Below, in pieces: positions 35,776 to 44,702 of a stretch of 64,000 nucleotides of DNA. Each line of letters starts with the position of its first letter. Positions within the stretch are counted from its first letter, which is position 1. The notes below the pieces were generated by a model, which ran no database searches, was not told the origin of the DNA, and saw nothing but the letters and a program-made list of their open reading frames with translations. Origin of the DNA: Pauljensenia sp902373545 (lineage in GTDB: Bacteria; Actinomycetota; Actinomycetes; Actinomycetales; Actinomycetaceae); the NCBI RefSeq assembly GCF_041432775.1, contig NZ_JAPWAG010000002.1:62001-126000 (forward strand). The letters are read 5' to 3'. The position numbers and the translations under genes were made by a program.

Positions 35776-36810
35776 ATGACGCACTCCACCACCACCGCGC
35801 CCACCACCACGGCACCCGCCACGAAAGCTGCACCGACCACGCCAGCCACGGCCTCGTCCAGGCGCCCCCTGCCCCTGATCCTGGCCACGCTCGCGGTCGC
35901 AGCGCTGCTGATCGTGTCCCTGTCCACCGGCGAATACTCGATCCTGTCCCAGGACGACGGCTGGCGAATCTTCCTGGCCGTGCGCGTCCCCCGCACGATC
36001 GCCCTCATCCTCTCGGGCGCCGCCATGTCCATGAGCGGACTGGTCATGCAGCTCGTCACCCAAAACCGCTTCGCCGAGCCCTCCACGACGGGCACCACCG
36101 AATGGGCGGGGCTGGGCCTGCTCACCATCATGATCGCCTGGCCGGGAGCACCGATCCTCGTGCGCATGACCTGCGCCATCGCCTTCGCGTTTGCCGGCAC
36201 CATGGTCTTTTTCGCGCTGCTGCGCCGCGTCTCCCTGCGATCCTCCCTGCTGGTGCCCATCATGGGCATGATGCTGGGCGCCGTCGTCTCCGCGATCTCG
36301 ATGTTCATCGCGCTGGAAACCAACACGCTACAAAGCGTGGGCATATGGTTCCAGGGTTCCTTCACCTCCGTCTACGAGGGCCAATACGAGGTCCTGTGGA
36401 TCGTCACCGTCGTCGTGGCCGTCGTCTTCATCATGGCCGACCGACTCACCGCCGTGTCGCTGGGCGAAGACATTGCCGTCTCGCTCGGCGTCAACTACCA
36501 CCGCATGGTCCTCATCGCGACCGGCCTCGTCGCCGTGGCAACCGGCGTCGTCACCGTCGTCGTCGGTTCCCTACCCTTCCTGGGCCTGATCGTCCCCAAC
36601 CTGGTCTCCCTGTCCATGGGCGACAACCTGCGCACGAACCTGCCGTGGGTATGCCTGTCGGGCATCGCCCTGGTGACGGTCACCGACCTGCTCGCACGCA
36701 CCATCATCTCTCCCTTCGAGATGCCCGTCTCCGTCATTCTGGGCATCCTCGGAGCATTCGTCTTCATCGCGCTGGTCCTGCGCCAGGCGCGCAAGGGGGC
36801 CGTCCTGTGA
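35776..36810 (+). CDS. FecCD-type siderophore ABC permease, first subunit
   Basis: Predicted 344 aa. After a Thr/Ala/Pro-rich N-terminus, about nine to ten membrane helices follow. It contains FLAVRVPRTIALILSGAAMSMSGL, corresponding to the RLPR-type motif of FecCD permeases, and PFLGLIVPNLVSLSMGDN, the coupling-helix region. Pairs with the next gene to form the membrane channel for iron-siderophore uptake. The codons for the linker ATASS near its N-terminus contain a GGCCTCGTC motif. Its stop overlaps the next start by four bases. Confidence 0.88.
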   Translation: MTHSTTTAPTTTAPATKAAPTTPATASSRRPLPLILATLAVAALLIVSLSTGEYSILSQDDGWRIFLAVRVPRTIALILSGAAMSMSGLVMQLVTQNRFAEPSTTGTTEWAGLGLLTIMIAWPGAPILVRMTCAIAFAFAGTMVFFALLRRVSLRSSLLVPIMGMMLGAVVSAISMFIALETNTLQSVGIWFQGSFTSVYEGQYEVLWIVTVVVAVVFIMADRLTAVSLGEDIAVSLGVNYHRMVLIATGLVAVATGVVTVVVGSLPFLGLIVPNLVSLSMGDNLRTNLPWVCLSGIALVTVTDLLARTIISPFEMPVSVILGILGAFVFIALVLRQARKGAVL

Positions 36811-37889
36811 ACACCCTCCCCTCCCCCACCGCCGAGGCCGTTTCCGCCTCCCCGGCCACGGCCTCGTCCGCGACCTTTAAGCGCCCGACGAGGCGAACCG
36901 GCGCCTTCGTCTCCCCGGCTGCCCGACGCCGCTGGTGGATCGCCTTTGGCGCCGTGTGCGCGGTCGCGATCCTGGCCTGCATCGGGCTGCTCGTGTGGAA
37001 GAACCCCGCGCAATTCGGCACGCCCGTCTTCTGGCGCCTCGCGCACAGGCGCGCCTTCGCGGTGCTGGCCATCGTGCTCGTAGCTGTGTGCCAGGGCATG
37101 GCAACCGTCGCCTTCCAGACAGTGGCCAACAACCGCATCATCACACCCTCGATCCTCGGTTTTGAGTCCCTGTACCGCGCGATCCATACCTCCACGATTT
37201 TTTTCCTGGGCGTGGCTGGGCTCAACGCGTCGGCGACCGTCGGCAACTTCACTGGCCAGCTCGCCCTGATGATTGCCCTGACCCTTGTGCTCTACTCGTG
37301 GCTGCTGACCTCCCAGCGCGCCTCCATGCACGCGATGCTCCTCATCGGCGTCATGCTCGGTGCCGGCCTGGGCTCGGTATCCACGTTCATGCAGCGCCTC
37401 TTAACTCCCTCGGAGTTCGACGTGCTCACCGCGCGCCTCTTCGGGTCGATCGCGAACGCGCAGAAGGAGTACTTCCCGATCGCAGTTCCTCTCGTCGCGA
37501 TTTCCGCGCTCACGCTCGTGCTCATGACGAGGCGCCTGTCGGTCGTCTCGCTCGGGCGCGAGACCGCCACCAACCTGGGCCTGAACCACCGGCGTACCTC
37601 GGTCGTCATCCTCGTCCTGGTGTCGATCCTCATGGCCACATCCACTGCGCTCGTCGGCCCCATGACCTTCCTCGGGTTCCTCGTGGCCACACTGTCCTAC
37701 CAGTTCTCGGACACGCACGATCACCGCTACATCTTCGCGATGGCCGTCGCCCTGGGCATCGCGATCCTGTCCACCGCCTATTTCTTCATGAATCACGTGT
37801 TTAACACGCAGGGCGTCGTCTCCATCATCATCGAGTTCGTCGGCGGGCTCGCGTTCATCGTTACTATTCTGCGGAAGGGCCGCCTGTGA
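36807..37889 (+). CDS. FecCD-type siderophore ABC permease, second subunit
   Basis: Predicted 360 aa from a GTG overlapping the previous stop (GTGA); the longer open frame to the left is a shadow of the first permease gene. About nine membrane helices, with FAVLAIVLVAVCQGMATVAF, ITPSILGFESLYR and ALVGPMTFLGFLVATL. Like the first permease, it has GGCCTCGTC in the codons for an N-terminal ATASS linker. Translationally coupled to both neighbours. The partner-subunit role is inferred from the operon and the family. Confidence 0.88.
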   Translation: MNTLPSPTAEAVSASPATASSATFKRPTRRTGAFVSPAARRRWWIAFGAVCAVAILACIGLLVWKNPAQFGTPVFWRLAHRRAFAVLAIVLVAVCQGMATVAFQTVANNRIITPSILGFESLYRAIHTSTIFFLGVAGLNASATVGNFTGQLALMIALTLVLYSWLLTSQRASMHAMLLIGVMLGAGLGSVSTFMQRLLTPSEFDVLTARLFGSIANAQKEYFPIAVPLVAISALTLVLMTRRLSVVSLGRETATNLGLNHRRTSVVILVLVSILMATSTALVGPMTFLGFLVATLSYQFSDTHDHRYIFAMAVALGIAILSTAYFFMNHVFNTQGVVSIIIEFVGGLAFIVTILRKGRL

Positions 37890-38641
37890 TCTCCATCGAT
37901 TCCGTCGTCAAGCAGTATTCGTCCTCCGTGCGCATCGGGGAGATTTCGCTCAACATCCCCGCGGGCGGCATTACGGCGCTCGTGGGCCCCAACGGCGCGG
38001 GCAAGTCCACGCTGCTCACCATGATCGGGCGCCTTCTCGGCATCGACGAGGGCACTATCACGGTCGGCGGGCTCAACGTGGCCACGACGAAGTCCTCCGA
38101 GCTGGCGCGCACCCTGTCGATTTTGCGGCAGGAAAACCACTTCATTTCGCGCCTGACCGTGCGCCAGCTGGTCGGTTTTGGGCGCTTTCCCCACTCCAAG
38201 GGACGCCTGAACGCCGAGGATGAGGCAATCATCGACCGCTACATCGGCTTCCTCGACCTGGAGGACTTGCAGGGCCGCTATCTCGACCAGCTCTCGGGCG
38301 GCCAGCGCCAGCGCGCCTACGTCGCCATGGTCCTCGCCCAGGAAACGGACTACGTCCTGTTGGACGAGCCCCTGAACAACCTGGACATCGCGCGCAGCGT
38401 CGAAATGATGACGATGCTCGAGCGCGCGGCCCGCGAATTCTCGCGCACCATCGTTATCGTCCTGCACGACATTAACTTCGCCGCCCGCTACGCCAGCCAG
38501 ATCTGCGCGCTCAAGGACGGGACGGTCGCCTTCATGGGCACGCCAGGCGAGATCATGCGCGACGAGGTCCTCACGGACATCTTCGATACCCCCGTCACAG
38601 TTGTGCCCGGCCCCAAGGGGCCGATCGCCTGCTATTTCTGA
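37886..38641 (+). CDS. siderophore ABC transporter ATPase
   Basis: Predicted 251 aa. Walker A GPNGAGKST, Q-loop in LRQENHF, signature LSGGQRQRAYVAM, Walker B DYVLLDEP and H-loop in IVIVLHDINFAARYA are all intact. GTG start overlaps the upstream permease stop. Energises ferric-siderophore import with the two permeases and the lipoprotein. Size and motifs are those of FecE/YclP-type ATPases. Confidence 0.92.
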   Translation: MISIDSVVKQYSSSVRIGEISLNIPAGGITALVGPNGAGKSTLLTMIGRLLGIDEGTITVGGLNVATTKSSELARTLSILRQENHFISRLTVRQLVGFGRFPHSKGRLNAEDEAIIDRYIGFLDLEDLQGRYLDQLSGGQRQRAYVAMVLAQETDYVLLDEPLNNLDIARSVEMMTMLERAAREFSRTIVIVLHDINFAARYASQICALKDGTVAFMGTPGEIMRDEVLTDIFDTPVTVVPGPKGPIACYF

Positions 38642-38800
38642 CTGAGCCCACACACTGACGGGGTCGCGCGCTTGAGGGCACGGTCGGCGCCCCGCTCGCT
38701 GTCGCCTCATCGGGACGAGGCCGGGGCCGGGTAGAATGATCGGGCGGCTGACGCGACCCGTGAAACAGCCGTGAAACGCTCGTTATTTCTGGAGGTTCCC

Positions 38801-39157
38801 GTGTCCGTCGCATTGATCGCCGTCTTCGTTCTGGTTGCCTTGGCGCTCGTCGCGGGCGGCCTCTACCTCTTCTCCTCGGGCCTGACGGCGCGGGCGGGCG
38901 CGTGCCGCCCTCCGTTGGGCCTGCGCCTGCCGGGCGTGGAGCCCGGCTCCGAGGAGTGGGAACGCGCGCATCGCGCTGCCTGGCCGATCCTTTTTGGCGG
39001 CGGCGTCCTGGGCACCGCCCACGGGATCGCGCTGGCCGCAACGACCTTCATGGATGCGCGTGTGAGCGTGCCACTCGTCTTCGTCGTCTCGGGCCTCATC
39101 GTTGAGGTCGGCCTGTGGCTGGTCGCACGAGGCGCCGGCAGGGCCTCGCTCACGTAG
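38801..39157 (+). CDS. SdpI-like small membrane protein
   Basis: Predicted 118 aa from a GTG (VSVALIAVFVL) five bases after GGAGG; a GTG 30 bases upstream lacks this support. Three membrane helices. The loop LGLRLPGVEPGSEEWERAHR matches the SdpI-family motif (IGLRTP...S.E.W...HR), named after the immunity protein against the SdpC toxin. Many relatives have no known toxin partner, and none is seen here. It follows the iron operon but has its own spacer. Confidence 0.6.
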   Translation: MSVALIAVFVLVALALVAGGLYLFSSGLTARAGACRPPLGLRLPGVEPGSEEWERAHRAAWPILFGGGVLGTAHGIALAATTFMDARVSVPLVFVVSGLIVEVGLWLVARGAGRASLT

Positions 39158-39191
39158 CGCGTGCGCTCGGGCGGTGCACCGCTCAACGACG

Positions 39192-39234
39192 GGGAACCCC
39201 GGCCTCGTTGCTCTCAGACGAGGTCGGGGTTCCC
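39192..39234. terminator. bidirectional terminator with inverted ACGAGGCC motifs
   Basis: GGGAACCCCGGCCTCGT and ACGAGGTCGGGGTTCCC form a 17-bp stem with one mismatch and a 9-base loop, between convergent genes. Confidence 0.75.
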
Positions 39235-39251
39235 AGCTTGGTAGGAGCGTT

Positions 39252-39623
39252 TCAGGCCGTGGGGCGCTCGCGACGATCCAGCATGTACAGGGCCAGCTTC
39301 GAGGGCTCAAGCGCGCGCACCGCGTGGGGCAGGCGCGTGCCGAAGTGGATGACGTCGCCAGGCTTGAGAACAACGGTGCGGCCGTCGGCCTCGATCTCGA
39401 GGGCGCCCTCCAGGGTGTGGAGGATGACCGGCATCGCGGCGGTGTGCTCGCTGAGGATCTCGCCCTTGTCGAAGCTGAAGAGCACCAGGCGCACGCCCTC
39501 TGCGTGCATGACGGTGCGCGAGACGGTGGCCCCCTCGTTGATCTGAACCATCGAGGCGATGTCCTGCAGGTCCGTCATGATGGGGGTGGGGACCTCGGTG
39601 TTGGATTCGGGCGAGAGGCTCAT
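39252..39623 (-). CDS. single-domain cupin protein
   Basis: Predicted 123 aa beginning MSLSPESNTEVPTP, six bases after AAGGAG and overlapping the upstream stop (ATGA). One beta-barrel cupin with FSFDKGEILSEHTAAMPVILHTLEG (motif 1, His plus Glu) and KPGDVIHFGTRLPHAVRAL (motif 2, His). Metal binding is possible. Role unknown. Coupled to the methyltransferase gene, so the two probably act on one pathway. Confidence 0.75.
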   Translation of the reverse strand: MSLSPESNTEVPTPIMTDLQDIASMVQINEGATVSRTVMHAEGVRLVLFSFDKGEILSEHTAAMPVILHTLEGALEIEADGRTVVLKPGDVIHFGTRLPHAVRALEPSKLALYMLDRRERPTA

Positions 39624-40441
39624 TCGTTCTCCTTGGGTTTGCGCGCGACGATGGCGACGCCGCACAGGTTGCGGTCATACTTCTTGAACGTGCGCGCCAT
39701 TGTCGCGACGCGCCCGCGCAGGTCTTTGTCGCGCACGACGTTGCGGGCGACGCGCAGCGCCCCGCGCACGCCTTCGTCCGCAATCATGCGGCCGGGCTTG
39801 AGCAGAGCCATGGGTGCCATGCGGGTTTCTTCGACGATGAGGCCGACCTCTTCGAGGGCGCGCCTCCAGTCGGCGACGGTCAGGGGTCGGGCGTTGACGC
39901 TGATGGCACGCGCGAGGGCTTTTCTGATCTCGGTAGCAGGTTCCTCGCCGATGGAGTCGGGGCGCATCGCCAGCTCGTGGATGACGTAGCGTCCGCCGGG
40001 GCGCAGAATACGCGCGGCCTCGCCCATGATGGCGCGCTTGGCCTTTTCGCCCTGCATGGACAGCATGGCCTCGCCGACGACGACGTCCGCACTCTCGTCC
40101 GGCAGCCCGGTCTCGGCCGCGTCCGCGTTCACGCATCGGCCCACGCCCGAGGCGATGGCATCGACGCGCGCGCAGGCGTCGGGGTCGCGCTCAACGCCGG
40201 TATAGGAGGAGGGTCCGACGCCAATGATCGCCCTCGCCGTAACCCCCAGGCCCGGGGCGAATTCGACGACGTCAGCGCCGGGCAGGACGGCTCGCTTCAG
40301 TGCCCACGTGCTCAGGGCCAGGCCGCCGGGGCGCAGGACCGTCTTACCCGCTCGCGCGAGCACCCAGTGTCCGGGCGTCTTATCCACGGGACGGTCAGCA
40401 AAAGGCAGGGCCTCCGTTGGAGATTCAATGCGAGGTGACAT
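39620..40441 (-). CDS. class I SAM-dependent methyltransferase
   Basis: Predicted 273 aa from ATG at MSPRIESPTEALPF; a longer start adds 25 residues with no ribosome-binding site. The SAM-binding motif is VVEFAPGLGVTARAII, followed by YTGVERDP (acidic residue of motif II) and SADVVVGEAMLSMQGEKAK, then RILRPGGRYVIHEL. Methylates an unknown small molecule. The start lies within 12 bases of the palindrome ATAACGTTAT, and no clear Shine-Dalgarno is seen, so the mRNA may be leaderless or nearly so. Confidence 0.8.
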   Translation of the reverse strand: MSPRIESPTEALPFADRPVDKTPGHWVLARAGKTVLRPGGLALSTWALKRAVLPGADVVEFAPGLGVTARAIIGVGPSSYTGVERDPDACARVDAIASGVGRCVNADAAETGLPDESADVVVGEAMLSMQGEKAKRAIMGEAARILRPGGRYVIHELAMRPDSIGEEPATEIRKALARAISVNARPLTVADWRRALEEVGLIVEETRMAPMALLKPGRMIADEGVRGALRVARNVVRDKDLRGRVATMARTFKKYDRNLCGVAIVARKPKENE

Positions 40442-40451
40442 ATACGCAAGT

Positions 40452-40461
40452 ATAACGTTAT
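40452..40461. promoter_or_regulatory. palindrome before the methyltransferase-cupin operon
   Basis: ATAACGTTAT is a perfect 10-base palindrome 11 bases upstream of the methyltransferase ATG. It could be an operator or an overlapping -10 region. Confidence 0.3.
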
Positions 40462-40522
40462 CTATTTTTGTGCGCAGGGATTCACCCCTATTAAATCTGC
40501 CGACGGAGGCCCCCACCAGCGA

Positions 40523-42196
40523 TTACAGGCCGATAATCCGACCGAACTCGCTCTTGATCAGCTCCAGACGCTCACGCGCGGCCTCCCACGGCACCGGCTC
40601 ACCCTCGGGAGCGGGCAGGATGACCTCGAGGTAGCACTTGAGCTTCGGCTCGGTGCCCGACGGGCGCGCAATCACGCGGTCCCCGGCCTCGGTCACAACC
40701 AGGACGCCGTCCGTGGGCGGCAGGCCCCGGTAGCCCTCCGACAGGTCCGATACCTCAACAACCGGCGAGCCCGCCAGGACGGACGGCGGCTGGGCGCGCA
40801 GGCGAGCCATGCCAGCGGCGATCTGCTCGATCTCCTCGACGCGGAAGGTCAGCGGGCCGGTCACGTGCAGGCCGTGAACGTGGGCCAGGCGATCCAGCTC
40901 GTCCCACGCGGTGCGCCCCTCGACCTTGAGCGCGGCGAACAGCGACGCGGCGACAACCGAGGAGGCGATGCCGTCCTTGTCGCGCGCAATCTCCGGGTTC
41001 GGGCAGAACCCGATGGCTTCCTCGTAGCCGAAAGCCAGCTTGGGGGCGCGCGCGATCCACTTGAAGCCCGTGAGCGTCGTGTGGTGGACCAGGCCGTGCG
41101 CCTCGGCGATGCGGGCCAGCAGGCGAGAGGACACGATCGAGTTGGCGAGCGAGCCCTCAAGGCCGCGCGCCGCGAGGAACTCGCCCAGCAGGCACCCGAT
41201 CTGGTCGCCGCTGAGCGGACTCCACCCGGCCTCGGCACCCGGGTCGGGCACCGCGAGCGCGCAGCGGTCAGCGTCGGGGTCGACCGCGATGATGAGGTCG
41301 GCGCCCTCGGCCCGGGCCTGCTCGATCGCCATGTCCAGGGCGCCGGCTTCCTCCGGGTTGGGGAAGGGAACGGTCGGGAAGTCCGGGTCCGGCTCGGCCT
41401 GCGCGGCCACGAGCGAGACGTTCGCAAAGCCTGCCTCGGCCAGGACGCGCGCGGTCATGGACGCCCCCACGCCGTGCATGGCGGTCAAGACGATGCGCAG
41501 GTCCGCGCGGGCGGCCTCGTCGCCGGAGGCCAGCTTGACCGCTTCGGCCACGTATTCGTCGCGGGGGTCCACGGCCTCGACCAGGTCGTCATTCATGGGA
41601 ACCTGGTCGGCCGGCGGGGTCGCCTCGATGGCCGCGGCGATCTCGGCGTCAAAGGGCGGGACGATCTGGACGCCCTGTCCGTCGCCGGTGACGACGCTTC
41701 CGCCCAGGTAGACCTTGTAGCCGTTGTCCGGGGCGGGGTTGTGCGAGGCGGTAACCATGACGCCCGCGTCCGCGCCGTAGTGGCGCACCGCAAACGAGGT
41801 CAGCGGGGTCGGGTTGGCCTGGGGCAGCGCGAGGACGCGTACGCCGGCAGCAGAGGCGACGCGGCAGGCGGCCGTGGCGAACTCCGAGGAGCCGTAGCGC
41901 GCGTCGCAGCCGACGACCAGGGTCGGGGTGCCCGTCGCGTGACGCTTGACAACCTCGCACAGGCCGGCGGTCGCGCGGATGACGACGGCCAGGTTCATGC
42001 GGGATTCGCCGGGGCCGACGACGCCGCGCAGGCCCGCGGTGCCGAACTCGAGGGGGCCGTTCATGGCGGCGCCCACGCGAGCCAGGGCCTCCTCGTCTCC
42101 GCCGCGCGCCGCCTCGATGTCGGCGTTCAGGGACGAGGCCGTGGCACTGTCGGGGTCATGGTCAGCCCACTGCTGGGCCTTGTCGAGCAGTTCCAT
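40523..42196 (-). CDS. phosphohexomutase-family enzyme (phosphogluco-/phosphopentomutase type)
   Basis: Predicted 557 aa; ATG chosen because GGAGG is eight bases upstream. Phosphoserine motif TASHNPAPDNGYK, metal-binding DPDADRCALAV, substrate loop GYEEAIGFCPNP and the C-terminal phosphate loop RPSGTEPKLK are intact. Relatives interconvert 1- and 6-phosphates of glucose or mannose. Here the gene is the last of the deoxynucleoside-degradation operon, directly after deoC, where a mutase converting (deoxy)ribose 1-phosphate to the 5-phosphate is needed and no DeoB is present. A phosphopentomutase role is therefore plausible. The ASS codons of SATASSLN contain the GGCCTCGTC motif. Confidence 0.85.
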   Translation of the reverse strand: MELLDKAQQWADHDPDSATASSLNADIEAARGGDEEALARVGAAMNGPLEFGTAGLRGVVGPGESRMNLAVVIRATAGLCEVVKRHATGTPTLVVGCDARYGSSEFATAACRVASAAGVRVLALPQANPTPLTSFAVRHYGADAGVMVTASHNPAPDNGYKVYLGGSVVTGDGQGVQIVPPFDAEIAAAIEATPPADQVPMNDDLVEAVDPRDEYVAEAVKLASGDEAARADLRIVLTAMHGVGASMTARVLAEAGFANVSLVAAQAEPDPDFPTVPFPNPEEAGALDMAIEQARAEGADLIIAVDPDADRCALAVPDPGAEAGWSPLSGDQIGCLLGEFLAARGLEGSLANSIVSSRLLARIAEAHGLVHHTTLTGFKWIARAPKLAFGYEEAIGFCPNPEIARDKDGIASSVVAASLFAALKVEGRTAWDELDRLAHVHGLHVTGPLTFRVEEIEQIAAGMARLRAQPPSVLAGSPVVEVSDLSEGYRGLPPTDGVLVVTEAGDRVIARPSGTEPKLKCYLEVILPAPEGEPVPWEAARERLELIKSEFGRIIGL

Positions 42197-42199
42197 CAC

Positions 42200-42853
42200 T
42201 TAGTCCTCCAGCCCTGCCAGGATGGCGGTGGTGGCCGAGACTCCCAGGCGGGAGGCTCCGGCTTCGATCATGGCGAGCGCCGTGTCGGCGTCGCGAATGC
42301 CACCCGAGGCCTTGACACCCAGGGCGTCGCCGACCGTGGCGCGCATGAGCGCGACCGCGTGCGTCGATGCGCCGCCCGCCGGGTGGAAGCCCGTCGACGT
42401 CTTGACGAAGTCGGCACCGGCGGCCATGGAGGCCGTGCAGGCGGCGACGATCTCGTCGTCGCTCAGGGCTGCGGACTCGATGATGACCTTCAGGACGCGC
42501 GGGGCGGGCACGACCCGGCGCACGGCCGCGATCTCTTCCTCCAGCTCGTGCAGGCGCGCGTCCTTGACCAGCTCAACGTTGATGACCATGTCGACCTCGT
42601 CGGCGCCATCGGCGACGGCCTGGGCGGCCTCGAAGGCCTTGACCTGGGGCTTGACCGCGCCCGAGGGGAAGCCGACCACGCAGGCAACCTTGAGCCCCTC
42701 GGGCACGTCCAGGGGCAGCATCGAGGGGGAGACGCACACCGAGAAGGTGCCGGCGGCGGCGCCCTCCTCGACGATGCGCGCCACGTCCGCGGTCGTGGCC
42801 TCGGGCTTGAGGATCGTGTGGTCGATCATCGCGGCCACATCACGCTTGTTCAT
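42200..42853 (-). CDS. deoC: deoxyribose-phosphate aldolase
   Basis: Predicted 217 aa. Starts MNKRDVAAMIDHTILKPEAT, with DHTxLK typical of DeoC. The Schiff-base Lys lies in GADFVKTSTGF and a second conserved Lys in LGVKASGGIRD. Splits 2-deoxyribose 5-phosphate into glyceraldehyde 3-phosphate and acetaldehyde. Between deoD and the mutase gene in one operon. Confidence 0.95.
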   Translation of the reverse strand: MNKRDVAAMIDHTILKPEATTADVARIVEEGAAAGTFSVCVSPSMLPLDVPEGLKVACVVGFPSGAVKPQVKAFEAAQAVADGADEVDMVINVELVKDARLHELEEEIAAVRRVVPAPRVLKVIIESAALSDDEIVAACTASMAAGADFVKTSTGFHPAGGASTHAVALMRATVGDALGVKASGGIRDADTALAMIEAGASRLGVSATTAILAGLED

Positions 42854-42872
42854 AGGGTACGTTCCTCTCGTG

Positions 42873-43580
42873 TCAGAGCGTGGCCAGCGGAAGGGCCAGC
42901 TCCATCATCGCGGTGAAGGCGGTCTGGCGCGCCTGAGCGTCGGTGACCTCGCCCGTGACCAGGGAGTCCGAGACGGTGAAGATACCCAGCGCCTCGACGC
43001 CCGCGTGGGCGGCGGTCGCGTACAGGCCAGCGGTCTCCATCTCGACCGCGAGCACGCCCATGCGCTGCCAGCCCTCATTGAAGGTCGGGTTGGCGTTGTA
43101 GAAGGTATCCGAGGACAACACGTTGCCAACGTGGACCGGGACGTCGGCCTCGCGGGCGCGGCGCACGACATCCTCCATGAGGCGGAAAGAACCGATCGGC
43201 GCGTAGGAACCGGGCAGCTGGTACTGATCCAGGAACGCGGAGTTCGAACAGGCCGCCTGGGCGACGACGACGTCGTAGAGGTGCATGTCGGGCTGGAGCG
43301 CGCCACACGTGCCCACGCGCACGAGGCGTGTGCAGCCAAACTCGTGGATCAGCTCGTAGGCGTACAGGGAGATGGACGGGATGCCCATGCCCGAACCCAT
43401 GACGGACACGGGCGTGCCCTGGAAGGTACCCGTGAAGCCGAGCATGTTACGCACCGCGTTGAACTGCTGGACGTCCTCCAGGTAGTTCTCGGCGATGAAC
43501 TTCGCGCGCAGCGGGTCCCCCGGCAGGAGGATGGTCTCGGCGATGGGGGCGGTGGGGTTGATGTGCGGTGTCGAGCGCAT
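42873..43580 (-). CDS. deoD: purine-nucleoside phosphorylase (DeoD type)
   Basis: Predicted 235 aa, the hexameric trimer-of-dimers family length. MRSTPHINPTAPIAETILLPGDPLRAKFIA is the usual N-terminal layout with phosphate-binding Arg. VRVGTCGAL and AVEMETAGLYATA, the latter holding the ribose-binding Met-Glu, are intact, and SDSLVTGE carries the catalytic Asp. Cleaves purine (deoxy)nucleosides with phosphate. It has a promoter-like region of its own between it and deoR. Confidence 0.93.
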   Translation of the reverse strand: MRSTPHINPTAPIAETILLPGDPLRAKFIAENYLEDVQQFNAVRNMLGFTGTFQGTPVSVMGSGMGIPSISLYAYELIHEFGCTRLVRVGTCGALQPDMHLYDVVVAQAACSNSAFLDQYQLPGSYAPIGSFRLMEDVVRRAREADVPVHVGNVLSSDTFYNANPTFNEGWQRMGVLAVEMETAGLYATAAHAGVEALGIFTVSDSLVTGEVTDAQARQTAFTAMMELALPLATL

Positions 43581-43630
43581 GTGTCCTCCGATACGTCGTG
43601 GAGCGGTGGCTCCGTTACGGCTTCTTTACC

Positions 43631-43668
43631 TGTTCGCAAGGCTATGCCCTGCATTGTCATAGTGTCAA
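43631..43668 (-). promoter_or_regulatory. promoter/operator region of deoD-deoC-mutase
   Basis: On the minus strand TTGACA (43663-43668) could be a -35 box, with a weak CATAGC at 16 bases spacing. Just downstream is TTGCGAACA (43631-43639). The same TGCGAACA forms a perfect palindrome upstream of the first BMP lipoprotein gene, so this is a candidate DeoR site. Confidence 0.4.
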
Positions 43669-43689
43669 CGACTGAATTGACAAGTGTTC

Positions 43690-44673
43690 TCATCCGTCGA
43701 GGGCGTCGTTGCCCGCCCTCGACGGGGGTGCCTCGCCCTGCCTGTCCAGCAGCGCGAGGGCCAGGTCGTGGTCGACCACGAGGTGCGTGGCCAGCCCCAT
43801 GTGCAGCGCCGTCTCCAACGCCGCGGTCTTGGTGCGCCCGCCCGCCACGAGGACGCGCACCGGGCGCGAACGCAGCTCCTCCAGCCGGATGCCGACCGTG
43901 CGCTCGTCGATGGCGGCCAGGGCGACAGTGCCCGCGCGCGTGTAGAAACGCGAGCACGCGTCTCCCACGGCGTCGCGCAGCAGCGCGTCGACCTCGCCGG
44001 CCTCGAGTTGGCCCAGGTTCAGCGAGAGCGACTCCTTCTTGACCGCGCCGACCGTGAACACGGCGATATCCACGCCGCGTCCCTCCCGCAGGATCCGCTC
44101 GATCCCCCGGTCCGCCCGCACGATCGAGGCCGTGGCCGTGTCCTCGAAAATAACGGGCAGAGGCAGGTAGCTGGGTTCAGCGCCGAAGGCGTCGCAAAAG
44201 GCGCGCATGATCTCGAAGTCGTGCGTCGCCCGGTCGGAGAAGGAGGTTCCGCCCTTGAGCTGGACGACGCGCACACCCTGGCGCGGGGAGCGCGCCAGGT
44301 GGGAGGCCACGGCACTCATCGTGCGACCCCAGGAGATGCCGACGCTCATGTCGTCGCGCACCAGCCGGGCCACCAGCTCCGCACCGACGCGCCCGACCTG
44401 GGAGATAGCCTCGGCCTCGTCCGCGACGCAGCCGTGGGCCACGCGCACGCACGCCAGGGCAAAGCGCTCCTGCAGGCGCAAGGCTAGCTCGGAGGCTTCC
44501 TCGCGCGGATCATGGATCTCGACGGTCACGAAACCGCGGGCGCGGCCGTGGGCCAGGAGCTTGGCAACCGTGGGGCGGGAGATGCCCATGCGGGCGGCGA
44601 CCTCGGCCTGGCTCAGGTCCTGCTGGTAGTAGGCCTTGACCGCCTCGATCGCCGCTTCGTCGCGCCTGTCCAC
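43690..44673 (-). CDS. deoR: SorC/DeoR-type sugar-binding regulator
   Basis: Predicted 327 aa from GTG (VDRRDEAAIEAVKAYYQQ) after GGAAGGACG. The helix-turn-helix is LSQAEVAARMGISRPTVAKLL; the rest is the SorC-type effector domain (VGISWGRTMSAVASHL, VGAVKKESLSLN), as in Bacillus DeoR. It likely binds deoxyribose 5-phosphate or a similar sugar phosphate and releases the operator when present. Located in the middle of the operon it should control. Confidence 0.85.
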   Translation of the reverse strand: MDRRDEAAIEAVKAYYQQDLSQAEVAARMGISRPTVAKLLAHGRARGFVTVEIHDPREEASELALRLQERFALACVRVAHGCVADEAEAISQVGRVGAELVARLVRDDMSVGISWGRTMSAVASHLARSPRQGVRVVQLKGGTSFSDRATHDFEIMRAFCDAFGAEPSYLPLPVIFEDTATASIVRADRGIERILREGRGVDIAVFTVGAVKKESLSLNLGQLEAGEVDALLRDAVGDACSRFYTRAGTVALAAIDERTVGIRLEELRSRPVRVLVAGGRTKTAALETALHMGLATHLVVDHDLALALLDRQGEAPPSRAGNDALDG

Positions 44674-44702
44674 GTCCGTCCTTCCCGTGCCCGGCCCAGC
44701 CG

